From: an uncultured Rickettsiales bacterium
GTDB lineage: Bacteria; Pseudomonadota; Alphaproteobacteria; Rs-D84
Length of the DNA: 64,000 nucleotides
Direction: 5' to 3'
NCBI GenBank assembly: GCA_900550495.1
Contig: URSJ01000001.1
Span: forward strand, 1-64,000
Shown here: one piece after another, positions 32,855 to 40,301 of the stretch
Position numbering within the stretch: position 1 is the stretch's first letter
Layout of the letters: every line of letters begins with the position of its first letter
Made by a program: the position numbers and the translations under genes
The notes under the pieces: model-generated
What the model was told of the DNA's origin: nothing
Database searches by the model: none
The model's input: only the letters and a program-made list of their open reading frames with translations

Positions 32855-35086
32855 ATGAGCAAGGAAATTATTGAAAATATTGAATCACAACAGCTGTCTG
32901 ATGCATTGTCACAGCGGTATTTGTCGTATGCAGTCAGCACGATTGTATCGCGTGCGCTGCCAGATGTTCGTGATGGACTGAAACCGGTACATCGCCGTAT
33001 TTTATATTCTATGTTGCGTCAGAAATTATCGCCTGCGGCGGCATTCCGCAAGTGTGCAACGGTGGTGGGCGATGTTTTGGGGCATTATCACCCCCACGGG
33101 GACAGTTCTGTTTATGACGCAATGGTGCGCTTGGCCCAGGATTTTTCGGTTCGGTACCCGCTGATTGATGGCCAGGGGAATTTTGGTAATATTGACGGTG
33201 ACCCCCAGGCAGCGTATCGTTACACTGAATCCAAGATGACTGATGCGGCAATGTTGATTATGGACGGCATTGACGAAAACAGTGTTGATATGATGCCGAA
33301 TTTTGACGGCACAACGACCGAGCCCGTGGTTATGCCGGGGGCATTTCCGAATTTGCTGGCCAATGGAGGTATGGGTATCGCGGTTGGTATGGCGACGAAT
33401 ATCCCGACCCACAATGTGGCCGAGGTTTGTGATGCCTTGAACCTGGTGGTGGACAAGCCTGACGCGACAACGGCCCAGATTATGAAAAAAATGGTTGGGC
33501 CGGATTTTCCGACAGGTGGCATTTTAATTGACAGTTTTGATACAATTGTTAAAAACTATGAAACAGGTCGCGGCGCATTTCGTATTCGTGCGCGTTGGGA
33601 AATTGAAAAACTGGACCGTGGGGCCGAGCAGGTGGTTATCACTGAAATCCCGTATGGTCTGCTGAAATCCAAACTGGTTGAACAAATCGCCGGCCTGATT
33701 GATGCACGCAAATTACCACTGGTTGACGATATTGTTGATGAATCAACAACCGATGTTCGTATTGTCATTACACCAAAAAGTCGTAATGTCCCATTAGACA
33801 AGATGATGGCGCACTTGTTCGCGATGACCGATTTAGAATATCGGTTTAATATGAACTTCAACGTCATTGATTCAAATGGTGCACCGCGTGTGATGGGTAT
33901 TGGGGACGTGTTGCGTGAATTCATTGCGCATCAGAAAAATGTCCTGGTTCGTCGGACGAATTGGCGTTTAGGGAACATTGAACGTCGTCTAGAAATCTTG
34001 GGCGGATTGCTGATTGTGTATCTGAATCTGGACCGTGTCATTGAAATTATTAGAACTGAAGATGATGCTAAATCTGTTTTGATATCCGAATTCCAGTTGA
34101 CCGAGGTTCAGGTAGAGGCGATTTTGAACACCCGCTTGCGCAGTTTGCGTAAACTGGAAGAAATGGAAATCCGTCGCGAAGATGCGGCGTTGTTGGCGGA
34201 ACAGAAACAGTTGCAGGAATTGCTGGCGTCTGACCAGATGCAGCGTGACCAGTTAAAGGCCTGGTTTGTTGACATTAAAAAACGCTATGACAAAAAGACC
34301 GCGCTGGGGCGTCGTCGCACAACGTGGGCGGAACAAACCGAAGAACTTGTTGTAAATACTGACGAATTTATTGAAAAAGAACCGTTGACTATAATCTTGT
34401 CTGCGATGGGCTGGATTCGTGCAGCCAAGGGCACACTGGATTTGAACGGTCTGGACCTGAAATTCAAAGAAGGTGATGAACTGCAATTCGCGTTTCATGC
34501 GATGTCCACGGATAAAATCAACTTGTTCACGTCTGGGGGCAAAATGTTCACACTGGCTGCGAATGAGCTGCCGTCTGCCCGTGGTTTTGGGGAATCAGTG
34601 CGTTTAATGGCAGATATTGGGGCGGATGAAAACATCGTTCGTGCGTTCGTGCTGAATATCGCGGCGAAATACCTGGTGGTGGGGCGTCATGGCACAGGAT
34701 TTATTGTGTCGGGTGAAAATTGTTTGGCCCAAACGAAAAACGGTAAACAGGTTATGAATACTGATACGGCCAATCCTGCTATCATGTGTGTTCCGGTCAC
34801 AGGTGATACGATTGCTATGTCTGGGTCTAATGACAAACTGTTGATATTCGGGACTAATGAAATCCCAGAAATGACTCGGGGCAAGGGTGTAATTTTACAG
34901 AAATACAACGCCGACCGAACGTATGTACTGGACGTTATGTTCTTTAATGCGGCGGACGGGTTTGGCTGGACAACAGGGCGCGGGACAACAAAGCTGGACG
35001 ATTGGACTCCATGGACAGGGCGTCGTGCGTCCCAGGGACGCACCGTGCCGTTGGGATTCCCACGAACCGGTAAATTTACAAAGTAA
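32855..35086 (+). CDS. parC: DNA topoisomerase IV subunit A
   Basis: Decatenates and relaxes DNA together with ParE. The 743-residue type IIA subunit has SRALPDVRDGLKPVHRRILY, the resistance-determining helix HPHGDSSVYDAMVRLAQ, and AAYRYTESKM with catalytic Tyr123. The breakage-reunion core and coiled coil run to about 490, with a beta-pinwheel remnant after that. No GyrA-box (QxxGGKG) is seen and the length is well below GyrA's, so it is called ParC. GGGGAA is the ribosome site. Confidence 0.93.
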   Translation: MSKEIIENIESQQLSDALSQRYLSYAVSTIVSRALPDVRDGLKPVHRRILYSMLRQKLSPAAAFRKCATVVGDVLGHYHPHGDSSVYDAMVRLAQDFSVRYPLIDGQGNFGNIDGDPQAAYRYTESKMTDAAMLIMDGIDENSVDMMPNFDGTTTEPVVMPGAFPNLLANGGMGIAVGMATNIPTHNVAEVCDALNLVVDKPDATTAQIMKKMVGPDFPTGGILIDSFDTIVKNYETGRGAFRIRARWEIEKLDRGAEQVVITEIPYGLLKSKLVEQIAGLIDARKLPLVDDIVDESTTDVRIVITPKSRNVPLDKMMAHLFAMTDLEYRFNMNFNVIDSNGAPRVMGIGDVLREFIAHQKNVLVRRTNWRLGNIERRLEILGGLLIVYLNLDRVIEIIRTEDDAKSVLISEFQLTEVQVEAILNTRLRSLRKLEEMEIRREDAALLAEQKQLQELLASDQMQRDQLKAWFVDIKKRYDKKTALGRRRTTWAEQTEELVVNTDEFIEKEPLTIILSAMGWIRAAKGTLDLNGLDLKFKEGDELQFAFHAMSTDKINLFTSGGKMFTLAANELPSARGFGESVRLMADIGADENIVRAFVLNIAAKYLVVGRHGTGFIVSGENCLAQTKNGKQVMNTDTANPAIMCVPVTGDTIAMSGSNDKLLIFGTNEIPEMTRGKGVILQKYNADRTYVLDVMFFNAADGFGWTTGRGTTKLDDWTPWTGRRASQGRTVPLGFPRTGKFTK

Positions 35087-35108
35087 AAATGCCCTACGGG
35101 GCATTTCT
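35087..35108 (+). terminator. Intrinsic terminator of parC
   Basis: AATGCCC pairs with GGGCATT across a short loop and is followed by TCTTA. Confidence 0.65.
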
Positions 35109-35168
35109 TACAGAGCGCAGAGTGTAGAGAGCAATGGATGTGTCCGCCGATGGCGGACACTCTTCATT

Positions 35169-35340
35169 GTCATTCCTGCGCAGGCAGGAATAGGGACTAT
35201 GCAGTGCGAGTGAATGCGAGCCAAACACAGAATGTTGCGGTGTTATTTGATAAAGGTTATCAGGCCATTTTTGCTGAATATTGTGCAACAGTGAACAGAA
35301 GTAATTTCAAAGTCCCTATTCCTGCCTGCGCAGGAATGAC
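35169..35340. mobile_element. MITE-like element, copy 1
   Basis: A 172-base element bounded by inverted ends: GTCATTCCTGCGCAGGCAGG at the left and its reverse complement at the right (ending GCGCAGGAATGAC). It carries no gene. A second copy lies inverted at 48154-48324. Similarity extends outward on both sides: a hairpin GTGTCCGCCGATGGCGGACA on one side and a TAAAGTGATATAG-containing AT-rich stretch (about 35405-35455) on the other. Confidence 0.7.
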
Positions 35341-35485
35341 ACCGCAGGTGCGGTGAAACCAATCCAAGCGGAGCACAGGATACGGCAAGGACGTAGTCCG
35401 CAGGCGACACATGAATAGTTTTCTATTCTTAAACTATAACACTATATCACTTTATCACTCACTCACTTTAATTGCTCGCTAAAAA

Positions 35486-35508
35486 AATCACCCCAAGTGG
35501 GGTGATTT
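35486..35508 (-). terminator. Terminator of rpmG
   Basis: AAATCACCCC pairs with GGGGTGATTT across AAGT, lying directly after the rpmG stop on the minus strand. Confidence 0.75.
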
Positions 35509-35510
35509 AA

Positions 35511-35690
35511 TTAGTGGGGCATTTTGCCTTCGGTCATGACCACGTGCTTGCGCAACTTTGGGTCATATTTACGGAATTTCATTTTGCCAGCCGTATTTTC
35601 GGACTTGGTATTTTTGGTCGTTGTATAGAAGTAACCGGTTTCCTTGTTTTCCAGTTTTACAACTTCTTTGCTGCCTTTTTTAGATGCCAT
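35511..35690 (-). CDS. rpmG: 50S ribosomal protein L33
   Basis: A 59-residue ribosomal protein reading MASKKGSKEVVKLENKETGY, FYTTTKNTKSENTAGKMKFR, KYDPKLRKHVVMTEGKMPH. The N-TxNTxEKLxxKKYDPxxRKHV-like pattern is diagnostic of L33. The zinc-binding cysteines of some L33 forms are absent, as is usual in alphaproteobacteria. AAAAGGTAATAAAC precedes the ATG. It is on the strand opposite to the open frame that covers it and is followed by its own terminator. Confidence 0.93.
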   Translation of the reverse strand: MASKKGSKEVVKLENKETGYFYTTTKNTKSENTAGKMKFRKYDPKLRKHVVMTEGKMPH

Positions 35691-35763
35691 GTTTATTACC
35701 TTTTTATTATTCTGATGCCGATTTTATGTCAAAAATTACCAGAAAGCAAGTCTTTTTTATTTT

Positions 35764-35840
35764 TGGTGCGGGCGAAGAGATTTGAACTCTTACGGGTTGC
35801 CCAGACAGGCCCCTAAATCCAGCGCGTCTACCAGTTTGGT
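35764..35840 (-). pseudogene. Degenerate tRNA-Leu copy
   Basis: The 3' two thirds of the neighbouring tRNA-Leu are repeated here: T-arm, variable arm, anticodon region and ACCA end are kept. The 5' acceptor strand is replaced by unrelated sequence and the anticodon stem has changed, so the cloverleaf cannot close. The shared 46-base block (35756-35802 and 35896-35941) lies 140 bases from the intact gene's block. Confidence 0.7.
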
Positions 35841-35901
35841 TGCGGCTGTCGCGCAACCGCACGACACGTTGCGTCGTAGTCGCCACAGGCATATTTATTT
35901 T

Positions 35902-35986
35902 TGGTGCGGGCGAAGAGATTTGAACTCTTACGGGTTGCCCCACAGGAACCTAAATCCAGCGCGTCTACCAATTTCGCCACGCCCGC
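35902..35986 (-). tRNA. tRNA-Leu (anticodon UAG)
   Basis: The minus strand starts GCGGGCGTGGCGAAATTGGT and ends with TTCAAATCTCTTCGCCCGC then ACCA. The acceptor stem closes, D-loop TGGTAGAC and T-loop TTCAAAT are present, and a long variable arm marks a class II tRNA. The anticodon loop TTTAGGT gives UAG. One T-T mismatch is seen in the anticodon stem. CCA is encoded. Confidence 0.92.
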
Positions 35987-35999
35987 ATTTTTTTGATTT

Positions 36000-36119
36000 T
36001 TAATATACTGGATAATTGCGTGGGTATGACGAGTCAGTTTTTTCCAAATCTGATTTCACGCCACACGCGGCGACCGCCATTGTTGCGACCAGCAAAAATC
36101 CAATAAATACTTTTTTCAT
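36000..36119 (-). CDS. Small lipoprotein, LptM-like
   Basis: A 39-residue protein reading MKKVFIGFLLVATMAVAACG, VKSDLEKTDSSYPRNYPVY. The signal ends in AVAAC, so Cys19 is the lipidation site. The C-G-x-K-x-x-L/P pattern right after the cysteine and the YPRxYP ending match small alphaproteobacterial lipoproteins related to LptM/YifL, which assist LptD maturation. No ribosome site precedes the ATG; the -10 box lies only six bases upstream, implying a leaderless mRNA. The tRNA-Leu starts 14 bases downstream on the same strand. Confidence 0.75.
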   Translation of the reverse strand: MKKVFIGFLLVATMAVAACGVKSDLEKTDSSYPRNYPVY

Positions 36120-36125
36120 GCCCGC

Positions 36126-36154
36126 ATTATACCCAGCGCACAACAAATAGTCAA
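36126..36154 (-). promoter_or_regulatory. Strong promoter of the LptM-like gene
   Basis: On the minus strand TTGACT (36154-36149), a 17-base spacer, and TATAAT (36131-36126). Six bases then separate the -10 box from the ATG, so transcription should begin at or next to the start codon. It may also drive the tRNA-Leu. Confidence 0.8.
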
Positions 36155-36242
36155 ATATTTGTCATGGTGCGGTATTCTGTCCTGTGTTATGCGTGTAGTA
36201 TATGCCGTAGAATAATCTCACATACAGCAAAGGAGAAATACT

Positions 36243-38015
36243 ATGTATCACAGCAATGGTAATTACGAGGCATTTGCCGACGCGCGCAAACCAGCCGGCG
36301 CAGATAAAAAATCGGCATACATTGTCGGCGGGGGACTGGCCGGGTTGGCAGCCGCGGTGTTTATGATTCGCGACGCAAAAATGTCTGGCAAAAAGATTCA
36401 AATTTTTGAAGAACTGTCCGTCCCAGGCGGCAGTATGGACGGTATAAAAAATCCAAAATTGGGCTATATTATTCGTGGTGGTCGTGAAATGGAGGCGCAT
36501 TTTGAAACCCTGTGGGATTTGTTCCGTTCGATTCCATCATTGGAAGATGAAAATGTATCGGTGTTGGATGAATTTTATTGGCTGAACAAAGACGACCCCA
36601 GTTTTTCACACACGCGTATAATTGAAAATCGCGGCCAGCAAATTCCTGACGATGGAAAGTTGACCCTGACGCCGCGTGCGATTCGTGAATTAGTTGATCT
36701 GGCTATGACGCCCGAAGACAAATTGCAAGATGTTCAAATTGACCAGGTATTCAGTGAAGAATTCTTTGCGTCAAATTTCTGGATGTATTGGGCAACGATG
36801 TTTGCGTTTGAACGCTGGTCCAGTGCGATGGAAATGCGTCGTTACATATTGCGCTTTATCCACCATGTGGGCAGTTTGGCCGATATGTCCGCACTGAAAT
36901 TTACAAAATATAACCAGTATGAATCATTGATAACGCCGCTGGTGCGCTGGCTGACCGCGCGTGGTGTTGTATTCCACTATGACACGCGCGTGACAAATGT
37001 TGTGATTGATTCCGGCGCGTCAACCAAGGTTGCTAAATCTATTGAAATGATGCACGGTAATCGCAAGAAAATAATTAATCTGTCGCCAGATGATTTAGTA
37101 TTTATCACAAACGGATCTATTACCGAAAATAGCACATATGGCGACAACAATACACCTGCGCCAAAGCCCACTGGTGTTGGCCCCAGTTGGGATTTGTGGA
37201 AAAATATTGCGGCACAAAATGTTGAATTTGGACGACCGGAAAAATTCTGTGAAAACATACCGGCTGCAAACTGGGTTATGTCGGCAACGATTACATTGAC
37301 CAACGATCGCGTTGTGCCATATATCAAACGCATTTGTAAAAAAGACCCATACAGCGGGTCTATCGTATCCAGTGGCCCAGTCACAATTCGTGATTCAAAC
37401 TGGCTGTATGGATTTTCTATCTCGCGCCAGCCGCATTTTCGCGCGCAAAAGAAAAACGAAATCGTGGTGTGGACGTATGGATTGCTGTCGGATAAACCAG
37501 GTAACTATGTGAAAAAGAAAATCGCAGATTGCACAGGCGCGGAACTGTGCGCCGAATGGCTGTATCACATTGGTGTCCCAATGGCCGAAATTGACGATAT
37601 TGCACAAAACGCGTCGCATACCGTCCCGTGCCATATGCCGTTTATCTCGACATACTTTATGCCACGTGCATTGGGCGACCGACCACTGGTCGTGCCCAAG
37701 GGTGCGGTCAATTTCGCATTTATCGGAAACTATGCCGAAACAGAACGCGACACAGTGTTTACAACCGAATATTCGGTCCGCACCGCGATGGAGGCCGTAT
37801 ATACCCTGTTAAATGTTGACCGTGGCGTGCCCGAAGTATTCGGTTCGTGTTTTGACGTGCGCGTCCTGATGCGCAGTGTGTATTATCTGAACGATAAAAA
37901 GAAACTGGCGGACATAGAAATGCCGTGGTTTATGAAAATGCTCAGCGCTGCTGGCCTGAAACATGTACACGACACCTATATCGCTGAATTGATGCACCAA
38001 GAAGGATTGATATAG
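36243..38015 (+). CDS. ohyA: Oleate hydratase
   Basis: FAD enzyme that adds water to the cis-9 double bond of oleate to give 10-hydroxystearate, a detoxification common in gut bacteria. The 590-residue protein (usual length) has the dinucleotide motif AYIVGGGLAGLAAAVFMIRD and IQIFEELSVPGGSMDG. The catalytic-loop stretch is YIIRGGREMEAHFETLWDLF, followed by FERWSSAMEMRRYILRFIHH and RDTVFTTEYSVRTAMEAVY. The ribosome site AAGGAG is 8 bases before the ATG. It is monocistronic with a terminator at 38043-38066. Confidence 0.93.
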   Translation: MYHSNGNYEAFADARKPAGADKKSAYIVGGGLAGLAAAVFMIRDAKMSGKKIQIFEELSVPGGSMDGIKNPKLGYIIRGGREMEAHFETLWDLFRSIPSLEDENVSVLDEFYWLNKDDPSFSHTRIIENRGQQIPDDGKLTLTPRAIRELVDLAMTPEDKLQDVQIDQVFSEEFFASNFWMYWATMFAFERWSSAMEMRRYILRFIHHVGSLADMSALKFTKYNQYESLITPLVRWLTARGVVFHYDTRVTNVVIDSGASTKVAKSIEMMHGNRKKIINLSPDDLVFITNGSITENSTYGDNNTPAPKPTGVGPSWDLWKNIAAQNVEFGRPEKFCENIPAANWVMSATITLTNDRVVPYIKRICKKDPYSGSIVSSGPVTIRDSNWLYGFSISRQPHFRAQKKNEIVVWTYGLLSDKPGNYVKKKIADCTGAELCAEWLYHIGVPMAEIDDIAQNASHTVPCHMPFISTYFMPRALGDRPLVVPKGAVNFAFIGNYAETERDTVFTTEYSVRTAMEAVYTLLNVDRGVPEVFGSCFDVRVLMRSVYYLNDKKKLADIEMPWFMKMLSAAGLKHVHDTYIAELMHQEGLI

Positions 38016-38042
38016 AGCAGACCGAATAGGGCACATAGCACA

Positions 38043-38066
38043 AAACGCCCCCATGGGGGCGTTTTC
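38043..38066 (+). terminator. Intrinsic terminator of ohyA
   Basis: AACGCCCCC pairs with GGGGGCGTT across AT and is followed by TTCC. Confidence 0.75.
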
Positions 38067-38068
38067 CT

Positions 38069-38796
38069 GGCGCATCCTTCGTGGGACTTTGGGCAAAATA
38101 AAAAATGACCCGTTCGGGTCATAACAGTTTCGCTCGGGCACAGCCCTGCGCGGCATTCCTGACGCATCGCGCTAAATCGCTCTGCTACTCATAGTGGCAG
38201 CCCCACTCGCCACCTTGATAAACAATAATCAAACGCCATGCAAAAACTCTAATATAACATATCCGTTTTTGCGGGTTTGCTAATTGTTTATCTGCGTATT
38301 CGCCATGCGTGCCGTTGGCACTCTGGCGCATCCTTCGTGGGACTTGGGGCAAAATAAAAAATGACCCGTTCGGGTCATAACAGTTTCGCTCGGGCACAGC
38401 CCTGCGCGGCATTCCTGACGCATCGCGATAAATCGCTCTGCTACTCATAGTGGCAGCCCCACTCGGATTGTTCGTTGCACTCACCACACGTAAGGCGCGA
38501 ACGGCGCGCAAAGCGTTGCGCTTGTTCTTGCCAACTATCGTGTCGAACCTGCGGTTCTCATCCGGGTGCTTCACAAAATAAAAAGACCACCATTTGGTGG
38601 TCATTTTATCTTGGCAGCCCCACTCGCCACCTTGATAAACAATAATCAAACACCATGCAAAAACTCTAATATAACATATCCGTTTTTGCGGGTTTGCTAA
38701 TTGTTTATCTGCGTATTCGCCATGCGTGCCGTTGGCACTCTGGCGCATCCTTCGTGGGACTTGGGGCAAAATAAAAAATGACCCGTTCGGGTCATT
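38069..38796. repeat. Duplicated modules downstream of tRNA-Glu
   Basis: Three blocks recur in direct orientation. Block 1 (GGCGCATCCTTCGTGGGACT to a GACCC...GGGTC hairpin) is at 38069-38122, 38325-38378 and 38742-38795. Block 2 (about 90 bases ending CATAGTGGCAGCCCCACTCG) is at 38123-38219 and 38379-38465. Block 3 (about 110 bases beginning CCACCTTGATAAACAATAAT) is at 38220-38324 and 38627-38741. The last 15 bases of the tRNA-Glu gene, TGGCAGCCCCACTCG, also appear at 38205, 38451 and 38612. Reading frames across this stretch are not real genes. Confidence 0.8.
38582..38606 (-). terminator. Hairpin inside repeat region
   Basis: AGACCACC pairs with GGTGGTCT-like sequence (GGTGGTCA) across ATTT. 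It sits between two tRNA-Glu 3'-end copies. Confidence 0.5.
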
Positions 38797-38800
38797 TATT
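38771..38800 (-). terminator. Terminator of tRNA-Glu
   Basis: ATGACCC pairs with GGGTCAT across GTTC. On the minus strand it is followed by TTTTTTATTTT, right after the tRNA. The same hairpin is repeated at about 38104-38122 and 38360-38378. Confidence 0.75.
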
Positions 38801-38804
38801 ATTT

Positions 38805-38879
38805 TGGCAGCCCCACTCGGATTCGAACCGGGATTCTCGCCTTGAAAGGGCGGTGTCCTAACCATTAGACGATGGGGCC
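38805..38879 (-). tRNA. tRNA-Glu (anticodon UUC)
   Basis: The minus strand starts GGCCCCATCGTCTAATGGTT and ends GGTTCGAATCCGAGTGGGGC then TGCCA-type end with encoded CCA. The anticodon loop CTTTCAA gives UUC. The acceptor, D and T arms close well. Confidence 0.93.
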
Positions 38880-38983
38880 AAAACTTTATTGCCGCCAGAT
38901 TATAACTGGTGCACAACATTTTGTCAAGCGGAAATAAAAACCAGGACGCAATGATTGCGTCCTGGGGATTTTTGTGTTGTTTT

Positions 38984-39448
38984 TTATTTGGTTGCCACCG
39001 GTGCGTCAACAACAACTGTTTCGGTTTCTTCTGTGACAACCGTGTCGTCTGGCACAGCGTCGGCATAAACCTGTTTGAACGTCATTGTTTTACCGTCGTT
39101 TGCGGTCAATGTCAATGTGCCGTCGTTCAGGTTATACTTTTCAACCTGGGTCAAGAACTGGAAATAGTCGCGTTCGGCGGCCATTGCGTCGGCTGGGCCC
39201 ATCATCATTGTGGTTGCGCCCTGGTCGAATTTGATACGGTCGCCGGCGGCGCGGTATGAACCGTTATACAGATTCACAACCTGGCCATAAAAGCGCATTT
39301 CATTTTCGTCAAACGACAGTGTGATATTTGTCGCGTCGCCCGCGGAAACAAAGCTGGTCCCGCGCAGGTTCGCTGGATTTTGGCCATTGTCGCCACATGC
39401 AGCCAGTGCCAGCATTGTCGCGCCCAGTGTGAATGCCTTGAATGTCAT
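38984..39448 (-). CDS. META-domain (HslJ-like) lipoprotein
   Basis: A 154-residue exported lipoprotein. The signal MTFKAFTLGATMLALAAC ends in a lipobox with Cys18. A META domain follows: LRGTSFVSAGDATNITLSFD, NLYNGSYRAAGDRIKFDQG, TTMMMGPADAMAAERDYFQF, GTLTLTANDGKTMTFKQ. META proteins are stress-linked envelope proteins without a known catalytic role. The C-terminal 25 residues are acidic and Val/Thr-rich. AAGGGAG precedes the start. Confidence 0.8.
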   Translation of the reverse strand: MTFKAFTLGATMLALAACGDNGQNPANLRGTSFVSAGDATNITLSFDENEMRFYGQVVNLYNGSYRAAGDRIKFDQGATTMMMGPADAMAAERDYFQFLTQVEKYNLNDGTLTLTANDGKTMTFKQVYADAVPDDTVVTEETETVVVDAPVATK

Positions 39449-39645
39449 AATGTTTTCTCCCTTGTTTGTTTTGAAACGATTATTACCATAGCATTATTTT
39501 ACATAAATGCAATGTTGAACAAGGTGTTTATATTCCCATATATGACCCAACGTAATCCAATCTGCCACAGTTTAAATAAATTTTTCGTTTTATGAAAAAA
39601 ATACTTGCGTTTGTGTTGCATACAGTATAATATAAGCCTTGCTTT
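39449..39645. promoter_or_regulatory. Intergenic region with tRNA-Asp promoter
   Basis: TATAAT at 39626-39631 lies 14 bases before the tRNA-Asp gene, with TTGCGT about 15 bases upstream of it. The rest is AT-rich and contains no gene. Confidence 0.5.
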
Positions 39646-39722
39646 GGGGTTGTAGCTCAGCTGGTTAGAGCGTCTGCCTGTCACGCAGAAGGTCGAGGGT
39701 TCGAGCCCCTTCAATCCCGCCA
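39646..39722 (+). tRNA. tRNA-Asp (anticodon GUC)
   Basis: Starts GGGGTTGTAGCTCAGCTGGT, anticodon loop CTGTCAC gives GUC, T arm GGGTTCGAGCCCC, ends with CAATCCC, G and encoded CCA. All four stems close. Confidence 0.95.
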
Positions 39723-39731
39723 GTTAAATAA

Positions 39732-39762
39732 AAAACACATCGGAAACGATGTGTTTTTTGTT
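39732..39762 (+). terminator. Intrinsic terminator of tRNA-Asp
   Basis: AAAACACATCG pairs with CGATGTGTTTT across GAAA and is followed by a T run. Confidence 0.85.
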
Positions 39763-39965
39763 TAACCCGGAAGTATTCTGGGCGAGAACCCGGGCAGAGG
39801 GTTCGTGTGCAGAGTTGGCAAGAACAAGCACGCATGCATGTGCGCCGTTCGCGCCTTACGCGCCGAAAGGGTTCCGCCGCGTCCAGCGGTGGGAATTTAC
39901 AACCCCGTGGTCCCGCCAGAATTTATCGCCGTTTCGGCGGTATTTTTTTTGATTTTTGTGTATAA
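39763..39965. other. Stretch without a gene after tRNA-Asp
   Basis: Nothing coding is seen. About 39807-39855 resembles, in inverted orientation, the unique part of the tRNA-Glu repeat region at 38487-38535 (GTTGGCAAGAACAAGC and CGCCGTTCGCGCCTTACG). A small CCGTTTCGGCGG hairpin is at about 39931-39942. Confidence 0.4.
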
Positions 39966-39967
39966 AA

Positions 39968-39989
39968 AAACGCCCGTGTGGGCGTTTGT
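39968..39989 (-). terminator. Terminator of the 66-residue gene
   Basis: AACGCCC pairs with GGGCGTT across GTGT. On the minus strand it is followed by a run of T. Confidence 0.7.
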
Positions 39990-39992
39990 TTT

Positions 39993-40193
39993 TTATTCCG
40001 CATCGGGCATATCCTTGGGGACGTTCACGATAATCTTGCCACCTTGGCCTGTTTTTATCCATTCCAGTGCGGCAATTCGTCCGTCAATGTGGCGTTTATC
40101 CTGGTCGTTATCCAGGTGCAATTCTTTCATCAAACGGATTGTGTTGTCAATCGATGCGATTATTTCCGGGGTCAGGACTTTGTTTTTCTGCAT
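39993..40193 (-). CDS. Small conserved-looking cytoplasmic protein
   Basis: A 66-residue protein, MQKNKVLTPEIIASIDNTIR onward, with two predicted helices and an ending VNVPKDMPDAE. It has a strong ribosome site AAGGAGAG nine bases before the ATG and its own terminator, so it is likely real. No family is recognised. It lies between tRNA-Asp and gap. Confidence 0.7.
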   Translation of the reverse strand: MQKNKVLTPEIIASIDNTIRLMKELHLDNDQDKRHIDGRIAALEWIKTGQGGKIIVNVPKDMPDAE

Positions 40194-40276
40194 GACGGCT
40201 CTCCTTTTCTTGGGGTTATCTGGGACACTGCATATGTAATGATGTGACTGATTTTTTGCAAGTGGTGCAAATAAAA

Positions 40277-40301
40277 AAACGGGGCAGGGCCCCGTTTTTT
40301 A
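40277..40301 (-). terminator. Terminator of gap
   Basis: AACGGGGC pairs with GCCCCGTT across AGG, directly after the gap stop on the minus strand, with T runs on both sides. Confidence 0.8.

Noticed and set aside
35707..36003. Short frames over the two tRNA-Leu copies on both strands
   Set aside because: They are translations of the tRNA and its duplicate (for example PVRVQISSPAPK twice) and have no coding support.
38069..38796. The regular repeats as a CRISPR array
   Set aside because: Repeat blocks are 55-110 bases, occur only two or three times, and are not separated by spacers of uniform size. No cas gene is nearby.
38185..39066. A 293-codon open frame on the minus strand across the tRNA-Glu region
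   Set aside because: It reads through the tRNA-Glu gene and the repeated modules. Its apparent repeats (such as FFILPQVPRRMRQ) are translations of duplicated non-coding DNA.
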